From Ascidia mentula (taxonomy: Eukaryota > Chordata > Ascidiacea > Phlebobranchia > Ascidiidae): a stretch of 64,000 nucleotides of DNA. Positions within the stretch are counted from its first letter, which is position 1. Each line of letters begins with the position of its first letter. Positions 49,031 to 61,900 of the stretch are shown here, piece by piece. Both the position numbers and the translations under genes were made by a program. The stretch is from NCBI GenBank assembly GCA_947561715.1, contig OX387204.1:9801001-9865000 (forward strand), written 5' to 3'. The notes beneath the pieces were generated by a model. It did not search any database. It was given only the letters and a program-made list of their open reading frames with translations, and was not told the origin of the DNA.

Positions 49031-49609
49031 TAGTCCCGACCCTTGTCTAGGAATTCTGGTCAAAAATATATTCGAGATAACTACTTTAACCGCTCCCCCG
49101 GGGGCATTTTGACCCTCTGCTGGCCATTATTTTGGCCAAAAAAGCAGAAAAAAATGTAGGTTTGTTTTGTGAAAAAATGAATCACAGAAAGTACCCTCCA
49201 TTTGCTATTAAGTGAAGCCACCAACCCTCCTCTAAACAATTCATTGAGAATTAGATGTCTTGTAACTGTTTTTGGGGCCCCGCAGGGCAGTCCCCTTTCA
49301 TGAGTCATCAGACCTGGCAATTGTTTTTGGCAAACAAGTGAAACTGTAACCAGGTGCACGATGACAAATGACTTCCAAAAATCCAAGTGGAACCCTTAAT
49401 GCAATAGGCTGCTTCGGTTTTCCCTTCCGTACTTCTTGCACGATAAAGGCTTCTGGCACATCCAAACCAATTAGCAGCAAGGCTTCACTGCAGTCAACAC
49501 GCGGGAATGACAGATCCTTGATATAAGGCAGTCCGTTCAATTCTATCTTTGTCCCTTCCTGTCGGAGGTGTATAACTGGTGTATTCGTAAAGGAGAATAT
49601 ACCGTAGTT

Positions 49610-50850
49610 CATAAGTCGGCAGAAGTAATTCCCATACACAAAAATGGTTCTGTGAGTGAGTGCACTAATTACAGGCCAATATCATTATTGTCCCCTTTGC
49701 AAAAATTTTTGAAAAAATTATTCACACCCGCCTATATAACTACCTTGAAAAAAGTAAGTTAATTTCACAGCTTCAATACGGATTTAGAAGTAAACATTCC
49801 ACGTCACTCGCTATTTACGACATTTACGAGAAGCTGTTAGAATCTTTGGACAATAAACAGTTTACATGCGCCATTTTTCTAGATCTGTCTAAGGCATTCG
49901 ACACCGTAAATCAGGAGAAGTTGTTGGAAAAGTAAGAGCGCCGGTATGGAATTAGGGGGAATGCCCTACAATTAATCCGCAGTTACCTTGTAGCTAGAAG
50001 TTAATGCACTAGAATAGGAAATTCTGTGTCGGATATTAAACCCATAACATACGGTTGTCCACAGAGTTCCTTTACTTTTTTTTATTGTACATTAATGACC
50101 TTCCGCAAGTATCCACTTTCACAACCAAATTGTTTGCTGACGACACGGTTCTTTCCATGACCTCCCCATCACTTATTGACTTACAATCCCGTGTTAACGA
50201 ACAACTCACAAATGTTGACAACTGGTTAAGGCACAATCGACTTTCCCTCAACATTCGGAAAACATAGTCCGTTTATTGCGTTTTTCCTGTCCTTTTTTCT
50301 GGTGTTTTCTTGTGTTTTTATTTATACTCCACTGTACACTCTACGCCTAAATGAACAATTTACTGCCGTAGGATCCGTTGTTGTTTCAGACCTAGGAGCG
50401 CTGCACGCCAACATCACAACGTGCGATCCGCAAGACCTACGATGATTCAACAAGCGCAACTTGAATACGATCCCGACCGTCTCCAACCGAAACCACCACG
50501 TTTGGACTGTCCTCGGGACGTTAAGGTCTGTCGATGTGGATCAAAGGAAACTTTCTCGTTCTGAGAACCGGGTTGGCGTTTGCGTTTCGATGGGCTTTGC
50601 TTTGGCCAGCACGGCCGGGTGGCCACCTTTCGTCACATGCAGCTTGTCGCAACCCATCACCTCCCAGTGCGACTGGCTGCGATCCAACGACAGACGGTGA
50701 TTCTCCGTGAGGAAATCACCTTTACATGGGTGCCTGACTCGATAACCTTTATGGTTTTATCGGTGCTCATGCCATTTCATTTCCTTTTATATTGTTCTTT
50801 GCGTAGTTGCTTTTTTTTCGCAAAATAAACATGATTTGATTTGATTTGGA
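49610..50850 (+). mobile_element. LINE (Jockey/CR1-like), 5'-truncated, broken
   Basis: Reverse transcriptase blocks on the plus strand: VIPIHKNGSVSECTNYRPIS (about 49630), LQYGFRSKHSTSLAIYD and FLDLSKAFDTVN (49770-49910), then INDLPQV and LFADDTVLSMTS with the FADD catalytic motif (50090-50165), and NWLRHNRLSLNIRKT. Stops and a frame change fall between the blocks (for example the TAA of GAAAAGTAAGAG near 49934). The 3' end is AATAAACATG followed by TTTGA repeats (about 50826-50848). It is inserted in the BEL/Pao protease region and is therefore younger than that fossil. Confidence 0.88.
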
Positions 50851-51479
50851 AACTTGTTAGCGGAAATGGGCAAACAATCAACGGCAAACACTTCTGGTTC
50901 TACAGTTGCAGCACCATCAAGCGAAGCAACGGTCAGGCCGACCCTCTTGCCCTCGCGCCTGCAACCGTCTCCGTTGACCGTTTTCAGCGTCACGTTGCTG
51001 GGTTCACCTTACAGCCCTTAACTTCCTGTCACACAAAGTGACACCAGAACCAGTATCCAGAAGAGCGTACGTGTTTACGCACCTTCCGTTGGCACTGATC
51101 TTGACGGCAACCATCATCAGATTGACATTCTGGCGACCAGAAGAAGCATGACAGTCCTGATCACTTGCCGACACAACCCAACAGACAGTCCGTTCCGGTG
51201 CGATTCCTATAACAGGGGAGGATTCGTCTTCTCCGGTGGATGCAACAATGTGTGATAAGCTTCGTTGCAGTCCTTCACTGTGCACGCCCTGGGGCTGTTG
51301 CACTTTGTGGCAAAACGTCCAAATCAAAAACAGTTGTCACATAGTCTGCGGCGTCGAGTAACGCGCAATCGATCACGGTACGACCGGTATTTAAATTCCT
51401 CGCACTTTACAAGGCCGTGCCTCCCCGAAAAGCACGGAGGGACTGCTGGAACTTGGGAAAATAAATCATTGCGGATTTT

Positions 51480-52950
51480 TAGTTACGTTACTCAGTGAGA
51501 CGCTTTGTATGCTGTGAGATAGGTTAGCCGGTAAAAACATTGTCAGGAGATCCACAAATTAAAACTGGTAAGAAACAGAGAATAATTTCGTACGTATTTT
51601 TGTTGCGCCTAATTTGGAGTCGAAGAGTTATTGTATGAAAGTTCGGTTTTTGCCGCTTAGTATTGGAGTTACTCTGAGTAATACAAAATTATATACAATA
51701 TTGAGGCAATAATTCGAACATTTCACGATGAAAAAGTCTGTGGTAGAGTTGGATGCCAGAAGGTTGCGCGAGTTTTGTAGGAAACCGTCAAATCATCAAA
51801 TTTAGCTTCTAAATTTACCGCGGGAAACACTGATTTGTAACACGTGATCGCTTTGTCTGCGAGACGACACGACACGACATCGCCAAGGTACTGTCTGTTG
51901 CAAGGGAATGTGTGTTTTTGGAAACGAAAGCCAATTCGTGGTGTTTAAACAATAAATTGTATAGTTTTAGTTCAGTGGTTTTGTTGGGTTTTCCGTATAT
52001 CTTTTTAAGATTTGTTATCCTGCTTTCCTGTAGTGGGTGTGGCATCTGGCTGTACTATTTTTCTTCCAACAATTGCGCTACCTTCGCTGCCTCATAATGT
52101 TTTGGCAAACCTTGCAAATTTTAGGCATTTTATTCCCCTTATCGTGCAAACATTATCAACATATTTAGCAGTGTAATGTAGAGTTGTACGTCAGAACTCT
52201 GGATATTCCATTGGGCCTATACGTATCTTATGGTATTTTGGTGTTTAAGTCTGCATCAAGGGAAAATGTTAAAAAAGTCTCTGGTTTATCGAACGTTTTG
52301 ATTTTTATGTAATCAGTAATTGATGATGACTCTAACTCACATAATTTCAAGGTTCCAGTATGAGCATGAGGTGCAGCTGTCTGGGGCGAATCCAGAAATT
52401 TGCAGTTGCTATCCAAAACAGCAGCAATTTGCCTGTAATGTACCTGGAATTTATACTATAATAAACATGGTCTGGGTCTTAAAAATTGGTCAACAAGACT
52501 GACTGTAGTCCTGCATGTGGTTTGCTAACACCTGGCCTTTGGCTACCCAAACATTATTCTCAAAGTTTTTATTGTGATGTCCCAATATTTATTTCTAGTT
52601 TGCCATGGATTTATAAGATGTATGTGCAGTATATGGGTTTACATATACTAAAATATGTATAGAGATATTGCTATGGAGTGGTGCTTTTACTTTGTGTGCT
52701 GTGCTGGTATGCTATCTTCATCTTCTAGTTTTTCGTTATTAATCTACAAAATATAGATTTATAAAATAGAATGTGTCTTGTCAATTACATTTTTGTGATT
52801 GGCGGAATTTATAGTGTAGTTGCACGAATGAGTTTAATATAAAAAAGGCTTTTTTGACATCAGCTAAAAAAAATGGTGTCTATAGGTTCCTTAAAGCATT
52901 TTGTTTTCTTTTAGTGTTGTTTTATATGCTGTTTTATATGAGTGATTGAT
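51480..52950. other. 5' flank of SYCP1, no other gene seen
   Basis: AT-rich sequence between the BEL/Pao fossil and the SYCP1 start. It must hold the promoter, but no element is certain. Poly(A)-like AATAAA sites and short frames have no supported meaning. Confidence 0.35.
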
Positions 52951-52956
52951 GTTAAC

Positions 52957-55900
52957 ATGGCAGTCAACTTTGTTAATGAAGATACAACTCAAATTATATC
53001 GCCGATGAAATCATTTAATCAGGTTTGGATTTTGTTAACAGATTTATAATTGGGGGCTTATTGCAATAGGATACATTGCTGTTTCGCTATAGGTAGCTTA
53101 GATGCAATATGTCTTCAGGACCTCTTCCACTTGTTTGTCAATATCAATTACTGGGGCTTGCAACTAAAACAGGGACCTAATATTTTGCATTTTTTGTCTC
53201 TTGTTTTTGGCCCAAAATAATGTCCAACCAGGGGGCAAATTCCTTTTATTAATTATTACTTTTTTGCAGAATGACAGTATAAAATAGCCTTGTGTCAAAC
53301 ATTTATTGTTAAGAATACATGTTTCGCTCAAAATAAGCAAATTCAGTTCTAAAATAAAACAGAAAACAAAAATAATAATAATAAAATGCTGAAAAATAAA
53401 TGCTAAAAACTGGCCGAACAAATGGGCTACTGGTGATAACTTGCGGCTGCGGCGCTACACCACGCAAGTAGGTCACCAGACATTGCTACTCAGAGTGTCT
53501 TTGAGGTTATCACCAGTAGCCCATTTGTTTGGCGATGGCGCCAAGCAAGGACCTGCGCAGTGGGGCGATCCTGCCAATCATGCCATTGCATGAAATATTA
53601 CTGCATTATCTGATACGGTGGTAGAGATCCCCTATGTATATGTGAAGGTTGCCTGGCAAGTTGTGCTTGCAACCAGTGTACCTTTGCCACAATATACCCC
53701 GTGAAACCACTGAGCTCCTGTAGCTCAGTTGGTAGAGCGTTGGGCCTGGTTAGCCCAGGGTCGTGAGTTCAAGCTTCACCGGGAGCTTGATTTTTCAAAT
53801 CTTGCTCCGACTTGTCAGGAAAAAGTGGCTGATCCAGCTAGGCTGCAATGCTTGGGCTGCAAACCTAATGATAGATTTAAACATTTATTCGCTGAACGTT
53901 AGAGCAGGTGCTGGCTGGTTTTTGCATGGATCCTGGCAGAGCAAACGATGGTGACATTAAGGTTTCAACACTACATAACCGTTCAGTTAAATGCTGTTGT
54001 TTAATGGTGACTTGAAATACAAATTTCTTCCCAAATAATTTTTTGTGGTTTGCCATTAAACGACTTTTGCTGGCACCAATGTCTTTGAACCACTTTTGCC
54101 ACCAGCATCTACGGCAAAAAGTTGATAATTTAAATGTCAATAGGAAAATCGTTGGTATCCAATCTTCGAAAAAAGAAAACTAATAAAATCAATGTGAATG
54201 TTGCTTATTGAAGTTATTATAGTAATTCAATTCATGGACTTTTGTAGATAACAATAGCGTTGGTCTGTTCGTAGTACTGTATACCAGTAACTTAATATTT
54301 TTTCACGATACCCTTGTCGAACACTTAGAATGGTGAAAAATCTTAAATGATGGCGGTAGAAAGTTTGTGTACTTTGTTTAAAATTAAATGTCAAAAGTGC
54401 TTGTTTGTAGCACAACTACTCACGACCAGCATACACGCAGGCGTATATATACACTGTTACGCCACAGTTATTAGACGTATCAAGGCAAGTGGCAGGAACG
54501 CACAATTGTATCTTTGTGAGGGCTACAAAATATTTTTCAAAACTTAATGCAATCAATATGTGCATTTTAAAGAAAAATCAACAATTTTAGATAATGGTAA
54601 ATGTCTGAATTTACTTTTAAAAAGGTGAGATCTTCTTAATGTTAATATTGACCTCACACTGACCTCATTCAGCTACCACAAGAGTTATTAACACGGTAGT
54701 CTACTGCAGGGCTTCCCAAACTTTCGCGCTCAACTCCTTTTAATCTCCTAAAATTTTCTGCGACCCTTCAGAGATAGTATGACAAACAGTGCAAAATATA
54801 GATTTGTTATATTTATTGAAGGGATTATTTCGAACGAAAACCAAAAACAAGCTACCGGTACTCGAAGCCTACTACTTGACACATAGGTATCCTTCTGGAA
54901 ACAAAACAAAAAACCAAACACTTATTCAGCGTGATGGGTGCGACTGCTTTCTGCTACAAAGCAAGTCCAGACGTGGCTCTATACTTGTTAATGCTGGTCT
55001 CAAGGCGATTTCAATGTTGCTTAGGCTGGAACGGTATTTTGTTTTGATTGCCGTCAATGTTGAGAACGCAGACTCACAAAAATACGTCGAGACAAACGGC
55101 AGGAGTGCGGTCACTGCTGAGTCAGATAATAATGGATATTCCGCTCTGACGCTTAGCCAAAAAGTGTTAGCTTTTTTCCAGAAAATTCAAGCCGCAACTT
55201 AGAATCAGAAGATAGATCAGCAAGTTCTTCCTGAGATTTGAGAGAGAGATGCTCGGTACTTTGTTTTTGCGTTGCAAATGGGTTTTGGATCCAATCTGAT
55301 TTGCTATTGTCTAATTCTGGAAAAATATACTTCTGAAACTGTTTCAACAGATTTGACAAATGGTCAATTACCAGAGGTTTGATAACGTTTGATTCCACAC
55401 CATTGTTAGCCAAAAACTCTTCTATAAATGAGAACATTTCAAATGAATAATTTTCAACTTTTTGTTTCCAGATGTTTAATTTTTTGATAAAGGCTTCAAT
55501 TTTAGATTTCAATGTAAAAACATTAGTGTTTTCTCCTTGGAGGGACAAATTAAGTTCGTTCAGTTTTTCAAGCAAATCTGACAAATAGCATAATTTCAAC
55601 AGCCAGCTCTCATTGTGAAGATGTTGGACCAAATCTGAATTTTTCTCCGTTAGAAAAATCATGACTTCATTTTTCAACATTAATAGCCTTTTTAAAGCTT
55701 TGGCTTTTGAAAGCCACCTTACTTCACAATGCAGAAAAAGGGTTTTGAACTCTGACTCCATTTCACCACATAAATTTGCAAAAATACGGGTATTGTGTGC
55801 GCGACTCTTAATAAAGTTAATAACTTTCACAGCATCTTGGGTTGGACTGCATAGATTAGGTGTATGTTCCTTTGTATACAAGGAAAGGTTGTGTGGTTGT

Positions 55901-58900
55901 GTGTGTGAGGAGCAGGTTAAATTGTAAAACGCATTGCAATGATGGGGTAGTTGTTGTCTATCCTTAAAAAAATTTTTTCTGCTTGCCTGCTACTATGGGC
56001 AAAGTTTATGAAGCCATTAAGTTAGTTACAGTACTGATGATGAGCAAAGGCATGTTCGAAGTGTCTGCCAGAAAATGTCCTGCACACTAGCTTCATGGCT
56101 TTTCTATTAACTCCAGTCTTTTCGCAACTAATAAAAATTACATTTGCATAAAAACTTTTATTTTAAATTGTGCAAGTGGGTTTTAACCTACTAATGACGC
56201 ACTTATCAATCACAAAACATTGGGAATTCACATGTAAAAAATGTTGACCAAAAAATTTACTGACATTCTGTAGTTTGTTAATTTGTTTTTTTTTTCACTG
56301 CAACAGCTGTAGGGCCATCTCACAATGTGATATACATCGATCTCGTATCATGTGTATATCTTTGCCCATTAGGCTAATATGCATCAAGCACTGATATTAA
56401 AAAACAGTTTTTGCTATACCTGATGATGTTATAATGACAAATTATGGTGGCGCAATATAGCCATCCACCCTCTAAATATAAAAACTATGTGTGACTTGAC
56501 AGATGTTGTTCAGTAAATTTAGTAAAATCTTTCAGTATATGTTATCCTTGTTGGTTTTAAGGACCAGGATATTGTTCAGCTTGAAATGGAAAAACTTAGG
56601 AGATGGAAAGTTCTTGTTGATATGGATTTAAAAAAAAAGGTAAGTGATGTGCTTGACTGCAAGTTTGAGGTAAAAGTTGAACAATTCTGTTCATTGAAGA
56701 GACATGGATTGTTTGAAATCTAATAGCTTTTCACATGTACTTTTTATATTTGGTTTAGCACTTCTATAGCCTTTATGTTAAATGTTGCCTGTAGTGTTTT
56801 ATATTACTATTTTAAATGACATCATTAAATAATTTTTTTATTGAAATTCTATATAATATATTTCATATTATGAAAATATTGGATTGGAGGCAATACTTAA
56901 TACTGTAAGGTGTAGTTCCCTGAATATGCCTTTGTAGAATATTTCTGTGTTTTAACTTTTAGTTTTATTGTGGAAAAGTCTTAACGATATTTCTACTTTT
57001 TAGAGTACTACTATACAGAATCTTTCTTCTATATCCTTTATGTTAAATGTTGCCTGTAGTGTTTTATATTACTATTTTAAATGACATCATTAAATAATTT
57101 TTTTATTGAAATTCTATATAATATATTTCATATTATGAAAATATTGGATTGGAGGCAATACTTAATACTGTAAGGTGTAGTTCCCTGAATATGCCTTTGT
57201 AGAATATTTCTGTGTTTTAACTTTTAGTTTTATTGTGGAAAAGTCTTAACGATATTTCTACTTTTTAGAGTACTACTATACAGAATCTTTCCAAAACTGT
57301 GCATGCACAAAGAAAGTCATTGGTAGATGTACAAATGGACTATGAAACTACAAGTGCACAACTTCAGAGTGAAATTGAAAAAAGAAAAATTTGTTTGGAG
57401 AGGTAACAACAAACTTGTTAATTTATAAAAGGATAGCTGCAAAACTTTAAAAACATATTTGACCTTTGTATATTTTATTTTGTACATTCAAAATAAACAG
57501 TGAAGCTGCTCAGAAGTTCATTTTTCAGATGTTTTGATTGTAACTACAATCATTCCCAATGTGAAATGCAGGCGAGTTGTCAAAATGGTGTGGTGAAGGA
57601 AGGTGGAAAATACACAATAGTTTAGATAAGAGGCAGAACAGAGATTTCCCTGGGGTCATGCGATAAAACCCAAAACTTAGAAGGGGTAAAAACAAATGTA
57701 ACATAATGTGTAAAATGAAGAAACATTAAAAAAGTAAATTGCATGACTACCAAAGGACCTTCTTTGGAGGTTTGCCAACATCTGGTAGAACACCCCAAGC
57801 ACAAGGTGGACTTTCAAAACCCAACAATCCTGGGACAGATTGGAGGAAAGCAGCACTCCTAATGGAAACAATTTATATCCAACAATTCCAGTCACTGTTA
57901 AATGCCATTGGTTTGTTGGGACCACCAGGGTGTCGATTTATGCCCTTTTCACCATTTTAAGTGTATGGCACGCGATGCCACTGTTCGACACGGGCAACGT
58001 GAATAAATGTTGAGTTACCAGTATACAGTACCATGAACAGACCAACTCTATTGTTATCTGCAAAAGTCCACAAATTAAATTACTATAATAACTTAATTAA
58101 GCCTAACATATCGATCACGCCAATATTGCAACATTTACATCGATCTTACTAATTTCTATTTTTAGAAGATTGGATGGCATTTTCCTATTAACATGTAGTT
58201 GTCAATTTTTTGCTGTACATGCTGGTGGCAAAAGTGATTCGAAGACGTTGGTGCCAGTATAAGTCGTTTAATTTCAAACCGCAAAAACAATTATTTGGGG
58301 AGAAATTTGTATTTCGAGTCTCTATGAAACAACAGCATTTAACTGAACGGTTATGTAGTGTTGAAAACTTAATGCCATCATCGTTTGGGATCCCCACCAA
58401 AATAAATTTGTCTGTTTATGTACCTAAATAAACGCAACCGCAATAAATTTTTGGACAAAATCCATGCAATAACCAGCCAGCACTTGCTTTAATGTTCAGC
58501 AAATAAGCGCGTTAGACTAACCATTGTTTCCGAACATAGGGCATTGTTATGATAGAAATACCATTTTTCGTTCAATTGGATCTTAAAAGAGACATAGCAG
58601 CCTACAACATGCAAGGTTGTTTGTCGTTATTTCAACATGTATTCTAAACTTATGTCAGTACAAGAATCCTGTAATTAAAATAAGCCTGGTTGTGCTCATG
58701 CATTAGTTACCAGATACGACATTTTTCTATTCAACACTAGTGATGCACCAAAACAGCAATTTTTTTATTCGTCCGAAACCGAATCGGCAACTTTAGCCGA
58801 ATAAATTCGGCCGAATAAACCGAAACTAATCTTGGTGTCCATCTCTTTAAAATCGCAATAAATTTCAACAAAACATGTGCTGGAATGGATCTGATCGTAT

Positions 58901-61900
58901 CATACAGCCTTTTATTGGCACTTAAAGAATGTTGTACCAACATTTAGATGACAATTAACAAATAAAACACACTAGTACAGTTTGAACAATGATTCTAAAC
59001 TTTGCGTATCAGTGTTGCATGCAGTAAAAAAGTTTTGGTTTCGGCCGAATAAATTCGGCAAATCAAACTTTCGGTGCATCCCTATTCAACACGCCCGACA
59101 ATTTTTCTCAAGATGTTCGACACGCAAAAAAATCAATGCCCTGGGCACCGCTAAGACTTTTCAATATATAACCCTTCTTTCGTCGTCATGCAATTTATTA
59201 TTTTTTTAATGTCTCTTCATTTTACACATTACATTATATTTGTTTTTACCCCTTTTAACCTCTGGTTTTGTTCGCATGACCCCAGGGAACTCTCTGAGCA
59301 GTAGTTTTGTTACTACTACCTGACGTACAGAAAAATCACTTGGCTTTGCAACAACGTGACCTCTGTTTGAAAACAATAGCTAATGCAAGCACAATGTAGC
59401 TAACAAAACAAACAAAACAGTTTTGGCTAACAAAACAGTCAAAAATTGTTTACAGTGGGATGTCTGGACCCCTTATAGTGCGATTGGCAAACACTTTTTG
59501 TGTGCTATTACCAATTGCACTTTCAACAGCCCTATGATAGTTGCACATTATTGACTTACATAACTATTATAGGGTATATGTAAGGACTGTCAGGTAAACA
59601 AAGCTGTTTTGCTCTGCAAATACTTTTGAAAAAATGTTGTTGTGCTTCGCTTTAACAGATAAAATTCCAGTATGTGTTGTGGAACACATTGGTTGCCAAC
59701 TACATTTTGTCAGTCTAGTTTAGTAAATGAACAATAAATAAGTTTCGAAAGGTAGTTTTAAAAATAGCCCATGCCTTTGAGGCAAGTCTTTATCACATCT
59801 AACTGTGGAAAGAAGGGTAGAAGAATTGAATGCACATGTGTTATGACAGATGGTGCAAAGGCAATGACAGTGCAAAAGAGTGCTCTTATTAGCATTCTGA
59901 AAGATCATCAGGTGGACTCCCCAACATTTCAGTGTATCATTCACCAAAGAAGCACAATGTGCCTAAGTGATCAAAAGTTCATCCAGGAATAGAAAGTTCA
60001 TCCAGTTCTTAAGAAGATTTGGATTCAGAGTATAAAGACATGCCACTGTTTTTCAAATTCGATGGTTACATGCAGGCAAAACATTGAAACATTTATTTAC
60101 TTTGTGAAAAGAAAAATTTGATTTTCTCATGGAACGAAGGGACACCTGAAGAATACAAATTCAGTTGATTGATGAATAGATCGTTAGTTCTATTGTGTTT
60201 TTGACATACCATTAGTAATTATTGAATACACCAAACATAAAACTGCAAGGTTGGAAACAAATTATCTCTTAATTGGTTGGGCACATTGAAGGTTTAACCA
60301 GAAACGTGGATGTACTTTGTAAAAGGTGCTGCCCATTTTCCTTCATTTGAAGTGAATTGATTGGTGAGCAGAAAAGCATTGATTTTTTGAGAAAATAAAT
60401 TTGATTGATTAAATATCTGATGAATTTAAAGAAAGATTTGTTGACTTTAAACAGCTAAAATAAAAAATGAAGCTTTTCAACAGTCCAATGTAAGTAGATG
60501 TCTGGACTATTTTATGTCAACACGATATTGTGAATTGGAAGAAAATCAGTTTCTTTTGTCAAAAAAGAATTAGTGTTAACACTGATTTTTGTAAACTTGC
60601 AAGTAACAAGCACTTTTCCCTGTTAACAGATTTCGCATTCTCCATGTTTGGTAGTACATACAGTTGTGAAAGCATTTTCTCAGTGTTAACAATTGAAAAG
60701 CACCACATAAAACAGAACGCTTGACGAAACCCTCGATGCATACTTCTGTCTGTTGACCGCCAAAATTAAAGCAGATATTGACATATTAGTCAAAAGCAAG
60801 TTACAATAAATAGTTGGGGTAATAGTTTGATACTTTGTTGATGTGTTATGTATAGTACCGCAAAAACTTAACATAATTGTGCAATACTTCTTTTATGTGA
60901 TGATTAGCACAGACATTTATATTTTTTTCCACAAGTGTCAGTATTGTAAATGCAAAAAAATAGAGAATTCCCCAAATGTATTTTGACTTTCCCTTTAAAA
61001 TATTCTAGATATTTTTACAGTAAAACCAAAGTGTGTTTTTTACACTTTGTTTTGTTGATATCTCTCAATAGTTTTTTTTTCCTTTCACAAATATTATATG
61101 TTTGCAGTCAAGTGAATTCTCAGCAAGAATTCACTTACAGTAGACTTTGATTAATCATGATTGATTTATTTAAAATGTGCGGTTTGTGTTGTCAAGGACC
61201 TATATGGCAATTACATCAAGGGAATCCTGTTTTCAAGGCCCTCTGCAGGAATGCACCTGCCTACTGTTCCGCTTGTTTACCAATAAGCATTGTTGGGTCT
61301 TGTGACTTATTTTCATTATAAGCGGATATAGTTCGAAATTAAAAAAATGTAAGTGATCTCCAAATGTTTGTTACTTCATCACCTAGGTTACTTTGTAACA
61401 CTCAACCAGGTGGTACGCATCAAATTTTTTTCCTCCCAAGTGGTACGCCACCACAAAAAGGTTGGGGATCACTGCCTTAAATGATTCATTTCTCTGCGAA
61501 TATAGCCTAAAGTTTGAGCTGCATTTTTAGGTTAATTTTCTACAGCACCAAGTAGCTGATTCAAAGCGCCCAAAACCCCACTGAAACAGCCTCAAATTCG
61601 CCCTAGCAATAGCTGTGCGATGCACACTCAACCGTAAAATTAACCCCATATGCATCATTGATTGCTTTGTGACATCCTCCTTCTATTTATTGAGGACTAC
61701 AAGGTGGGCATTTCCCGCCGGCGAAACTTATTTTAATAGAAATACCAATATGCATCCCAAACTAAAGCATAAAATTGTTTGATGCAGAATCAATTACACG
61801 AAGAATATGTGTCGAATGTTGAAACAACAAACTGGTGACATGCAGTCAAGCCTTACTTTTTCCAAAGAATTTAAAATCACAGTAGGAAAAGAACAAACTT

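Larger units (their letters stand above)
44740..51470 (-). mobile_element. BEL/Pao LTR retrotransposon fossil, long but broken
   Basis: On the minus strand, from high to low coordinates: a gag-end zinc knuckle (near 51440-51330), the aspartic protease (LLDTGSGVTLCDRK near 51040; VASLDGAATVEPEVFAVD near 50920; LLIGLDVPEAFIVQ near 49470), reverse transcriptase (about 48670-47370), RNase H (HHFADASSAAYGAVTYL near 47320; VSVKLDQLARKELG near 47180), integrase (VDYFGPFLF, SDNGTNFVGAQL) and a C-terminal domain ending near 44900. It is broken, with perhaps ten breaks, and interrupted by a LINE (49610-50850), by about 600 bases of foldback and repeat sequence (48680-49290), and by about 890 unrelated bases at 45495-46385. 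LTRs were not recognised. An old copy. Confidence 0.92.
57640..59295. mobile_element. DNA element with ~105-bp terminal inverted repeats
   Basis: TTCCCTGGGGTCATGCG and AAGGGGTAAAAACAAAT at the left (57648-57745) return in reverse complement at the right (about 59185-59290). The terminal repeats are near 85% alike. Inside are repeat family 'A' copy 3 (57925-58440) and a MITE (58738-59084). No transposase was seen, so it is a non-autonomous or gutted element of uncertain family in SYCP1 intron 3. Confidence 0.7.
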
